Assembly: GCF_014698935.1 (NCBI RefSeq)
Contig: NZ_JACVMN010000001.1
Coordinates: forward strand, 620,001-684,000
Direction of reading: 5' to 3'
Origin: Flagellimonas sp. S3867
Lineage (GTDB): Bacteria > Bacteroidota > Bacteroidia > Flavobacteriales > Flavobacteriaceae
Length of the DNA: 64,000 nt
A program made the translations under genes and the position numbers. The notes beneath the pieces are model-generated. The model was not told the origin of the DNA. It saw only the letters and a program-made list of their open reading frames with translations, and ran no database searches. Below, piece by piece: positions 42,062 through 48,994 of this stretch. Position 1 is the first letter of the stretch, and every line of letters starts with the position of its first letter.

Positions 42062-42985
42062 ATGAAATTCGCCGACAATACGCCTTTGGAAATTATATTG
42101 AAGTCCATTTTTGACCCATACAAAAAAAGTATGGCTGATGTTGAGCTAATAAGCCGGGCTATGGTCAAAAAAGGATTGATTTCCAAAGAAGAAGATATCA
42201 TTAATGATCATATCGCCTTCAGAACTCTGGGAGTACCCAATTTAGGTATTGCATCGCTAGAGAAAATATTTCTTGCCCTTGGTTATCAAAGAATGGAAGC
42301 CTACTATTTTGAAGAAAAGAAATTGGACGCCTATTGGTATGCGCCTCCAAAGCCTGAATATCCCCGAATTTTTGTCAGCGAGCTACGGGTTCACGAATTG
42401 TCATCAAGTGTTCAATCCGTCATAAAAAAATATACAGAACATATTAATGCGGACCCTGTGGATTCCCTCAACTTGAACAACCCAGTCGAAGTGGGGCAAT
42501 TTTTCAATAGACCCTTATGGGAAGTTCCTTCCCTTGATGAGTTTTTGGAATTAGCCAAAGAAACTGAGTATGCCGCTTGGGTAATTTATAATAGATACTA
42601 TCTTAATCATTACACCATAAGCGTGCATGCCCTTCCAGAACCCTATAACACCATGAAGGAATTCAACTCCTTTTTGGAAGAGATAGGTATTGTGCTAAAC
42701 ACTGCAGGGGGTAAAATCAAAATCAGCAAAGATGGACTTCTAAAGCAAAGTAGCTCGGTTGCAAAAATGGTAAACGCCACTTTTGCCCATGGCGAGCAAA
42801 TGAAAATTGCGGGAAGTTATGTGGAATTTGCTGAGCGATTACCGCTACCAGAGTTCAAAAACTTAGAGAAAAATCTTTTGAAAAGAGAACACCTCCGTGA
42901 AGGGTTTGAATCGGCCAATGCTGACAAAATTTTTGAAAGCACATACACCGAACAGGTTCAAAAAATAGTTAAGAGCTGCTCTTGA
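42062..42985 (+). CDS. DUF1338 protein (HglS-like 2-oxoadipate dioxygenase/decarboxylase family)
   Basis: A 307-residue protein of the DUF1338 (YdcJ/HglS) family, a VOC-like fold. Likely metal ligands are His50 in NDHIAFRTLG, a His in YYLNHYTISVHALP, and Glu in SYVEFAERLPLPEF. HglS converts 2-oxoadipate to D-2-hydroxyglutarate in bacterial lysine catabolism, using Fe(II) and O2. This protein is shorter than HglS (about 460 residues) and belongs to the compact Bacteroidota subgroup whose substrate is not fixed. It is divergent from a LysR gene, and its 3' end overlaps the convergent repressor gene by 17 bases. Confidence 0.82.
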   Translation: MKFADNTPLEIILKSIFDPYKKSMADVELISRAMVKKGLISKEEDIINDHIAFRTLGVPNLGIASLEKIFLALGYQRMEAYYFEEKKLDAYWYAPPKPEYPRIFVSELRVHELSSSVQSVIKKYTEHINADPVDSLNLNNPVEVGQFFNRPLWEVPSLDEFLELAKETEYAAWVIYNRYYLNHYTISVHALPEPYNTMKEFNSFLEEIGIVLNTAGGKIKISKDGLLKQSSSVAKMVNATFAHGEQMKIAGSYVEFAERLPLPEFKNLEKNLLKREHLREGFESANADKIFESTYTEQVQKIVKSCS

Positions 42986-43736
42986 CCTGACCAACCTGCT
43001 GTTTTAGTTCTTCCATGGATTGCTGAAGTTGACGCAACAATCCGGTCTCTGTAGTGGCATCAACATTAAAGGTAAGCTTACTACTTACCTCCCAAATCTC
43101 TTGTATTTGAAAGGGTTTGATTTCATAGGGAGGATAGGTTTCATTAAGAGACACTAAGGTGATATTGTTGGAATTGGGCCGCTTTTCAATCTTTTTGACC
43201 ATGACCGAATCTTGAAGTACCACAACATACATTTTATTTGAGCTTACATGATCAATGTGTTCTATTGCCCTGGCCAAAATCCATTCGCCAGGTCTAAGAT
43301 TGGGTAACATACTGTCCCCTTCTACCTGAAATCCTCGATATGTCGCATTTCTAAATTCGGGAATCGGCAAATCAAAAGCAGGTAATTGCTGATACCAACT
43401 TGTGTCCTGAATATTCTGTGGATATCCTGCTGCGGCTTTCGCATTTACCAATACCATATTGTCTTGATCAGAACTATCTACTGTAACTACTTTAGGAATC
43501 ACGCTGGTTTTTGAAGTTTCCAGATGTTTCTGGTCACTTTCACCAAACAACCAAAGTGGGTTTATCTTGAACTGCCTTAAAAGCTCCGCCACAACTTTAC
43601 CAGACAGTTTGGTGCGGCCTCGTTCAACATCTGCGGTGGTGCTTGAAATCCCAAGTAACTTCGCAAATTCGGCTTGTGTATGTCCCAATTCCCTACGTAT
43701 TTCAGTAAATCGTTTTAAGGTGAGTTCGTTTTCCAT
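42969..43736 (-). CDS. XRE-S24 (LexA-like) self-cleaving repressor
   Basis: A 255-residue protein from the ATG at 43736. An XRE-type HTH lies at about 8-60 (LGHTQAEFAKLLGISSTTA), followed by a linker and an S24 peptidase domain. The domain has a cleavage-site-like KAAAGYPQ (Ala103-Gly104), Ser142 in VEGDSMLPNLRPGEW and Lys181/182 in QDSVMVKKIEKR as the Ser-Lys dyad. It therefore looks like an autocleaving SOS-type repressor, the usual replacement for LexA in Bacteroidota. The longer frame to 43754 would put six residues inside a REP-like sequence and is rejected. Divergent from the TIGR03915 gene across an operator array. Confidence 0.88.
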   Translation of the reverse strand: MENELTLKRFTEIRRELGHTQAEFAKLLGISSTTADVERGRTKLSGKVVAELLRQFKINPLWLFGESDQKHLETSKTSVIPKVVTVDSSDQDNMVLVNAKAAAGYPQNIQDTSWYQQLPAFDLPIPEFRNATYRGFQVEGDSMLPNLRPGEWILARAIEHIDHVSSNKMYVVVLQDSVMVKKIEKRPNSNNITLVSLNETYPPYEIKPFQIQEIWEVSSKLTFNVDATTETGLLRQLQQSMEELKQQVGQVKSSS

Positions 43737-43750
43737 AATTGTGCCCTTTG

Positions 43751-43810
43751 TCATTCTGAACTTATGTTAGAATGGATAATTTCATCCCACTTCGATAGGA
43801 TCAACATCAT
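43751..43810. repeat. REP-like sequence upstream of the repressor gene
   Basis: tcattctgaacttatgttag, then aatgg: arms ATTCT (43753-43757) / AGAAT (43769-43773). It is followed by CTTCGATAGGATCAACATCA (43790-43809). Both parts resemble fragments of REP-like repeats that are widespread in Flavobacteriia. They lie in the 5' leader of the repressor gene. Confidence 0.45.
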
Positions 43811-43821
43811 ATTTAATGTCT

Positions 43822-43850
43822 CAAATATAGGTAAATTGGATTATTTCCAA
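43822..43850 (-). promoter_or_regulatory. Promoter of the XRE-S24 repressor gene
   Basis: On the minus strand TTG (43850-43848), 18-base spacer, then TATATTTG (43829-43822), a perfect -7 box. The -33 element lies inside operator 1 (43836-43850), so repressor binding there would block its own promoter. Confidence 0.6.
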
Positions 43851-43910
43851 AAAATATTTTGGATTATTTCCATTTTTAGGAATAATTCCATAATTTTGGA
43901 TTAATTACAA
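43836..43910. promoter_or_regulatory. Operator array of four related palindromes
   Basis: Four related sites: TTGGATTATTTCCAA (43836-43850), TTGGATTATTTCCAT (43859-43873), the perfect palindrome GGAATAATTCC (43879-43889), and TTGGATTAATTACAA (43896-43910). Centres are 23, 18 and 19 bases apart, about two helical turns, so dimers could bind side by side. Site 4 overlaps a TAATTTTG -7 box (43891-43898) for the TIGR03915 gene, and site 1 overlaps the repressor promoter. Inferred to be the binding sites of the XRE-S24 protein. Confidence 0.7.
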
Positions 43911-43922
43911 AACAGGGCTACT

Positions 43923-44699
43923 ATGAAAAATTCAACAACCTTAATCTATGATGGCACTTTTAATGGTTTTCTTACCGCCATCTTCATTGCCTTTGAAGAA
44001 AAAATAAATGTTGCCGATATTCAGAGAAATGGGCAGAACCAAAGTGGTCTGTTTTCTGATACCAAGACCATTTTTACGCATGTTGACAAGGCGAAACGCG
44101 TCTGGAACGGTATTCGAAACAAAAGTCACAATGCCATTACCAATATCTATTTTTCGTTTTTGAGTGAATCTGAAGGGATTGAGCTCACATTATATACCTA
44201 TATCCAAAAGCTGATGGAGGCCAAAGCTGGCAACTATTTGAATTATTCGGATGGCATTGTGCAAAGAGTAAACCAATTGGCCAGTGCTGTAGGTAGAGAA
44301 AAGCAACGGACAGAGAACTTAGTTGGTTTTCAACTCACCAAAGACGACATTCATTTTGCAACCATCGAACCCGACACCAATGTACTACCCTTAATTTCAA
44401 GGTATTTTAGGAATATTTACGCAAATAAAAGCTGGTTGATTTACGATATGAAACGCGAATATGGTATCTACTACAATCAAAATCATGTAGAAATGATATC
44501 ACTTAAACTAAAAGACTTTGGCATCAACAAAGCTCATAACAGTGATGTTTTTTTTAATGAAGAATTGGACCAACAAACCCTTTGGAGCGATTATATAAAA
44601 AATATACATATCAAATCATTGATCAATAGAAAATTGCACCCTTCGGGTGTTTCAAAAAATAACAAAACCTATATTCCAACAGAAAAGGAAGCGGTGTAG
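43923..44699 (+). CDS. TIGR03915-family putative DNA repair protein
   Basis: A 258-residue protein. The start TTLIYDGTFNGFLTAIFIAF, the middle HNAITNIYFSFLSESEG and the late FRNIYANKSWLIYDMKREYG are patterns I recognise from the TIGR03915 family. Those proteins normally sit beside a radical-SAM protein (TIGR03916) and are predicted to take part in DNA modification or repair with uracil-DNA-glycosylase-like links. The radical-SAM partner is not next to it here. The promoter is overlaid by the XRE-S24 operator array, so DNA damage probably induces it. Convergent with the following gene, five bases apart. Confidence 0.78.
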   Translation: MKNSTTLIYDGTFNGFLTAIFIAFEEKINVADIQRNGQNQSGLFSDTKTIFTHVDKAKRVWNGIRNKSHNAITNIYFSFLSESEGIELTLYTYIQKLMEAKAGNYLNYSDGIVQRVNQLASAVGREKQRTENLVGFQLTKDDIHFATIEPDTNVLPLISRYFRNIYANKSWLIYDMKREYGIYYNQNHVEMISLKLKDFGINKAHNSDVFFNEELDQQTLWSDYIKNIHIKSLINRKLHPSGVSKNNKTYIPTEKEAV

Positions 44700-44703
44700 G
44701 CGG

Positions 44704-45228
44704 TTATTTAGACCGTTCGCCAATGAACTGATCACTTTTGTTTTTAAAAAGCACATTAAACGAGGTCAAACTGCCATAAATACGAGTGATATATTGTTGA
44801 AGGTCTATTTTTTCCTGATCGTCCAAATTTTTACTGCTATTTATTTTTTGTTCCATCACCCTAATCCTATCACGAACCATGACTATCTTATGAAAAAAAG
44901 TGTCAATGGGAATTTCTTTGGGTGATAATCCCCCTTCCGGTTCCAGTATCAACGTACCACCTTTCCATTTGTCCGCCAAAGCCACTTTCTCATGAGTATC
45001 ACTCCATTTTTCCAAGATTTTGACCAAAGAGCTTTCCACATCAAAAAAGCTCACGGTATCCACATCGTCCTCTACCCCTTCAATAACATCAAAATCAGAA
45101 TCCAAATCAATGGTTTCCAAACCATTTTCTAAAAAAGTGACCCAATAATGTCGGGAAGACACGTTAGTTACCACCCCTTTTCCATAATCTGGGTGGTTAA
45201 TTCTAGAACCAATTCCAAGTAATTTCAT
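44704..45228 (-). CDS. Hypothetical protein with N-terminal Tudor/KOW-like domain
   Basis: A 174-residue soluble protein. Its N-terminus, IGSRINHPDYGKGVVTNVSS, is a small beta-barrel pattern like the C-terminal domain of UvrD/PcrA helicases (compare VNHTRFGKGKVIKIEG in the helicase gene of this window). Its second half is helical (VMVRDRIRVMEQKINSSKNL). I do not recognise the full-length family. It may be a nucleic-acid or RNA-polymerase-associated factor; this is inference from the N-terminal domain only. It is convergent with the TIGR03915 gene and divergent from uvrA, with a REP-like repeat in the gap. Confidence 0.6.
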   Translation of the reverse strand: MKLLGIGSRINHPDYGKGVVTNVSSRHYWVTFLENGLETIDLDSDFDVIEGVEDDVDTVSFFDVESSLVKILEKWSDTHEKVALADKWKGGTLILEPEGGLSPKEIPIDTFFHKIVMVRDRIRVMEQKINSSKNLDDQEKIDLQQYITRIYGSLTSFNVLFKNKSDQFIGERSK

Positions 45229-45244
45229 TTTTTATTTTTTTGTC

Positions 45245-45266
45245 AGGTCGAGTGCAGTCGAAACCT
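45245..45266. repeat. REP-like palindrome between uvrA and the KOW-like gene
   Basis: aggtcgagtgcagtcgaaac, then ct. Outer arms are AGGT/ACCT, inner arms TCGA/TCGA. It matches a repeat common in flavobacterial intergenic regions, of the form AGGTCGAG-N-TCGAGACCT. The remaining bases to 45419 hold no gene. Confidence 0.55.
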
Positions 45267-45419
45267 ATCATTTAATTGTCAAAAGATGGCTTAACTCTTC
45301 AAGAGATGTCTCACCTTTAATAGCTCCAAAAATAAGTCAACCATTCACAAAAACGAAACCTAGGTCGGCTTCCTTTTTACATCCCAAATGGTTATTTTTG
45401 AAGTTTTGCTATATTTTTT

Positions 45420-48281
45420 ATGATTAACTACGAAGAACATATTGAGGTTAAGGGAGCTAGGGTCCATAACCTTAAAAATATTGATGTCACCATCCCTCGG
45501 GAAAAGCTCGTAGTAATCACTGGTCTTTCTGGAAGTGGAAAGTCTTCTTTGGCTTTTGATACTATATATGCGGAAGGTCAACGACGTTACATTGAAACCT
45601 TTTCAGCCTACGCCCGACAATTTTTGGGAGGTTTGGAAAGACCCGATGTCGATAAAATCGATGGTCTTTCGCCCGTAATTGCCATTGAACAAAAAACCAC
45701 ATCAAAATCGCCACGTTCAACCGTGGGCACTATCACTGAGGTTTACGACTTTTTACGTCTACTTTTCGCCCGTGCAGGGGATGCCTACAGTTATAATACT
45801 GGTGAAAAAATGGTCAGTTACAGTGATGAGCAAATCAAAGACCTGATCATTGATTCTTATCGTGATAAAAAAATAAATGTTCTGGCGCCGGTGGTTAAAT
45901 CTAGAAAAGGCCATTACCGGGAATTGTTTGAGCAAATTGCAAAGCAGGGTTTTGTGAAAGTTAGGGTTGATGGAGAAATTCTGGACATCACAAAAGGGAT
46001 GAAGGTCGACCGCTACAAGACCCATGATATTGAAATTGTAATAGATCGACTTAAGGTCAACGAAAGTGAGGATTTCCATAAAAGACTTAACGAGACCATA
46101 AATACTGCAATGTACAGTGGTGACAATGTGCTAATGGTCTTGGAGGAAGGTGAGGTGGAACCCAGATACTTTAGTCGGGACTTGATGTGTCCATCTTCAG
46201 GCATTTCCTACCCAACACCTGAGCCAAATACCTTTTCTTTCAACTCACCAAAGGGGATGTGTCCTGTTTGCAACGGCCTTGGACATGTTCACGAAGTAAA
46301 CGAACAAAAGATTTTTCCCAATAAAAAACTATCCATTAATGGTGGAGGTATTGCTCCATTGGGCGAATACAAAAAATCTTGGGCCTTCAAACAGTTAGAA
46401 ACCATAGCTCAGCGATATCAGTTTAACCTTTCTGATCCAATTGCTGAAATTCCCGCTGAAGCCATGGAGGTAATCCTAAACGGAGGCAAAGATAGTTTTG
46501 AGGTCGATTCCAAAACCTTAGGCGTTAAAAGGCAGTACAAAATTGATTATGAAGGTATCGCCAATTTCATTAAAACGCAGTTTGAAGAGGCAAATTCCAC
46601 ATCCATTAAACGATGGGCCAAAGATTTTATGGACAAAGTGTCTTGCCCTAGCTGTGAAGGAGCACGCTTACGGATAGAATCTCTTTACTTTAAAATTGGA
46701 AACAAAAATATTGCTGAACTGGCCCAATTGGACATTGCTGAACTGGCGGATTTCTTTGAACAACTTGAAAAATCAATTGAAGGTAATCAGAAGAAAATAG
46801 CAGAAGAAATTATCAAGGAAATCAAAACCAGAATCCGATTCTTATTGGATGTTGGTTTGGACTATTTATCGTTAAATCGTAGCTCCAAATCCCTTTCTGG
46901 AGGTGAAGCCCAACGAATTCGATTGGCCACACAAATTGGATCCCAACTAGTTGGTGTGCTATATATTCTTGATGAGCCAAGCATTGGATTACATCAACGG
47001 GATAATCAACGTCTGATCAATTCCTTAGAGTCACTCCGAGACATTGGAAACTCTGTAATTGTGGTAGAACATGACCGGGATATGATTGAACATGCCGACC
47101 ACGTCATTGACATAGGTCCAAAAGCCGGAAGACATGGAGGTGAGATTATTTCCGAAGGAAAACCAGATGATCTAAAATATCATAAAACTCTGACCGCACA
47201 ATATATTTCTGGGGAATTGGAGATTCCAGTGCCATCAAACCGAAGAAAAGGTACTGGAAAAAAAATTGTGATTTCTGGTTGTACCGGAAACAATTTAAAA
47301 AACGTTACCGCAGAATTCCCCTTGGGAAAAATGATTGGGGTTACCGGTGTTTCTGGAAGTGGAAAATCCACTTTAATCAACGAAACCCTTTATCCCATCA
47401 TGAACGCCTATTATTTTAACGGGGTGAAGAAACCTATGCCCTATAAAAAAATTACCGGCTTGGATCATGTTGATAAGGTCATCGACATCAACCAATCCCC
47501 TATTGGACGTACACCGCGATCCAATCCAGCAACGTATACGGGCGTATTCAGCGAAATAAGGGCGTTGTTTTCAAAAACCACCGAAGCCACCATCAGAGGT
47601 TATAAACCAGGTCGGTTTAGTTTTAATGTGGCCGGAGGAAGATGCGAAACGTGTCAAGGTGGAGGATTAAAGGTCATTGAAATGAACTTTCTGCCCGATG
47701 TCTATGTTGAATGTGAAACCTGCTATGGTAAACGGTTCAACAGAGAGACCTTGGAGATTCGATATAAGGGAAAATCAATTGCAGATGTGCTTGAAATGAC
47801 CATCAACGAAGCTGTGGATTTTTTTGGGAAAATTCCCAAAATCCACAGAAAGCTAAAGACTATAAAAGATGTTGGATTAGGGTATATTTCACTCGGACAG
47901 CAATCCACTACCCTATCTGGCGGTGAAGCGCAGCGTGTTAAATTGGCTACGGAGCTTTCCAAAAGGGATACTGGAAACACCTTTTACATACTGGATGAAC
48001 CCACAACAGGACTTCATTTTGAAGACATCAGAGTGCTTATGGAAGTTTTGAACCAATTGGTGGACAAAGGAAATACCATTTTGGTCATTGAACACAATAT
48101 GGACGTTATAAAAATGATGGACCATATTATTGATATTGGATATGAAGGTGGTCGAGGTGGTGGAATGATCGTGGCAAAAGGCAGCCCGGAAGAAGTGTCC
48201 AAAGACAATAAAAGTTATACTGCCAAGTTCTTGAAGAAGGAGTTGGACAATGCTAAAAGAAAAATTGCCCCTGCGGTCTGA
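45420..48281 (+). CDS. uvrA: Excinuclease ABC subunit A
   Basis: A 953-residue UvrA with two ABC modules. The first Walker A is [14 protein letters not shown] and the second is [17 protein letters not shown], each with its LSGGEAQR signature. Zinc-binding cysteines are visible in [19 protein letters not shown] and CETCQGGG / [24 protein letters not shown] is the UvrB-interaction region start. It recognises bulky DNA lesions in nucleotide excision repair and loads UvrB. Length is normal. The location beside an SOS-like repressor and a repair-like gene makes a small DNA-repair neighbourhood, though uvrA has its own upstream region with a TATATTTT box near 45410. Confidence 0.98.
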   Translation: MINYEEHIEVKGARVHNLKNIDVTIPREKLVVITGLSGSGKSSLAFDTIYAEGQRRYIETFSAYARQFLGGLERPDVDKIDGLSPVIAIEQKTTSKSPRSTVGTITEVYDFLRLLFARAGDAYSYNTGEKMVSYSDEQIKDLIIDSYRDKKINVLAPVVKSRKGHYRELFEQIAKQGFVKVRVDGEILDITKGMKVDRYKTHDIEIVIDRLKVNESEDFHKRLNETINTAMYSGDNVLMVLEEGEVEPRYFSRDLMCPSSGISYPTPEPNTFSFNSPKGMCPVCNGLGHVHEVNEQKIFPNKKLSINGGGIAPLGEYKKSWAFKQLETIAQRYQFNLSDPIAEIPAEAMEVILNGGKDSFEVDSKTLGVKRQYKIDYEGIANFIKTQFEEANSTSIKRWAKDFMDKVSCPSCEGARLRIESLYFKIGNKNIAELAQLDIAELADFFEQLEKSIEGNQKKIAEEIIKEIKTRIRFLLDVGLDYLSLNRSSKSLSGGEAQRIRLATQIGSQLVGVLYILDEPSIGLHQRDNQRLINSLESLRDIGNSVIVVEHDRDMIEHADHVIDIGPKAGRHGGEIISEGKPDDLKYHKTLTAQYISGELEIPVPSNRRKGTGKKIVISGCTGNNLKNVTAEFPLGKMIGVTGVSGSGKSTLINETLYPIMNAYYFNGVKKPMPYKKITGLDHVDKVIDINQSPIGRTPRSNPATYTGVFSEIRALFSKTTEATIRGYKPGRFSFNVAGGRCETCQGGGLKVIEMNFLPDVYVECETCYGKRFNRETLEIRYKGKSIADVLEMTINEAVDFFGKIPKIHRKLKTIKDVGLGYISLGQQSTTLSGGEAQRVKLATELSKRDTGNTFYILDEPTTGLHFEDIRVLMEVLNQLVDKGNTILVIEHNMDVIKMMDHIIDIGYEGGRGGGMIVAKGSPEEVSKDNKSYTAKFLKKELDNAKRKIAPAV

Positions 48282-48296
48282 TAAAAAAGTAGAGAT

Positions 48297-48983
48297 ATGC
48301 GAAAAGAACAACACCACAAAGGTTGGAATGAAATAAAGACAAATGACTCTTGGGCCATTTTTAAAATTATGGGTGAATTTGTCAATGGCTTTGAGAAAAT
48401 GAGTGCTATTGGCCCTTGTGTTTCTATCTTCGGGTCGGCAAGAACCAAACCAGGAGACAAGTATTATGAACTCTCGGTGAAAGTGGCCAAAAGAGTTGCC
48501 GAAGCAGGCTACGGTATCATAACCGGAGGTGGTCCTGGAATAATGGAGGCTGGTAACAAAGGAGCTAATTTGGCCGGAGGAACATCAGTCGGCCTCAACA
48601 TAGATCTTCCTTTTGAACAGCATGACAACCCGTATATTGACTCTGATAAAAGCCTCGATTTCGACTATTTCTTTGTCAGAAAGGTCATGTTCGTTAAATA
48701 TTCACAAGGATTTGTGGTTATGCCAGGAGGTTTCGGTACACTAGATGAGCTCTTTGAGGCCATTACTTTGATTCAAACCAATAAAATACACACATTTCCA
48801 ATCATTCTTGTGGGTACCAAATTCTGGACCGGGCTTTTAGGATGGATAAAAGACACTATGCTCGAAGCCGGCAATATAAGCCCCAAAGATTTGGACCTGA
48901 TCAAAATTGTGGATACCGAAGAAGAGGTGGTCCAAATTATTGATGCATTCTATAAAGGGCGAGATCTTAGCCCTAACTTTTAA
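48297..48983 (+). CDS. LOG-family (TIGR00730) Rossmann-fold protein
   Basis: A 228-residue cytoplasmic protein with the LOG-family motif MPGGFGTLDELFEAIT (PGGxGTxxE). CVSIFGSARTKPGDKYYE near the N-terminus and IITGGGPGIMEAGNKGA are also typical. Members act as nucleoside 5'-monophosphate phosphoribohydrolases, releasing the base from AMP-like or cytokinin nucleotides; others hydrolyse AMP. The start is 15 bases after uvrA and the next gene begins 11 bases after its stop, so a transcript with both neighbours is likely. The exact substrate cannot be told. Confidence 0.93.
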   Translation: MRKEQHHKGWNEIKTNDSWAIFKIMGEFVNGFEKMSAIGPCVSIFGSARTKPGDKYYELSVKVAKRVAEAGYGIITGGGPGIMEAGNKGANLAGGTSVGLNIDLPFEQHDNPYIDSDKSLDFDYFFVRKVMFVKYSQGFVVMPGGFGTLDELFEAITLIQTNKIHTFPIILVGTKFWTGLLGWIKDTMLEAGNISPKDLDLIKIVDTEEEVVQIIDAFYKGRDLSPNF

Positions 48984-48994
48984 CCCTACAACCC

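Noticed and set aside
43737..43754. Longer start of the XRE-S24 repressor
   Set aside because: The first codons lie in a REP-like sequence; the HTH spacing fits the ATG at 43736.
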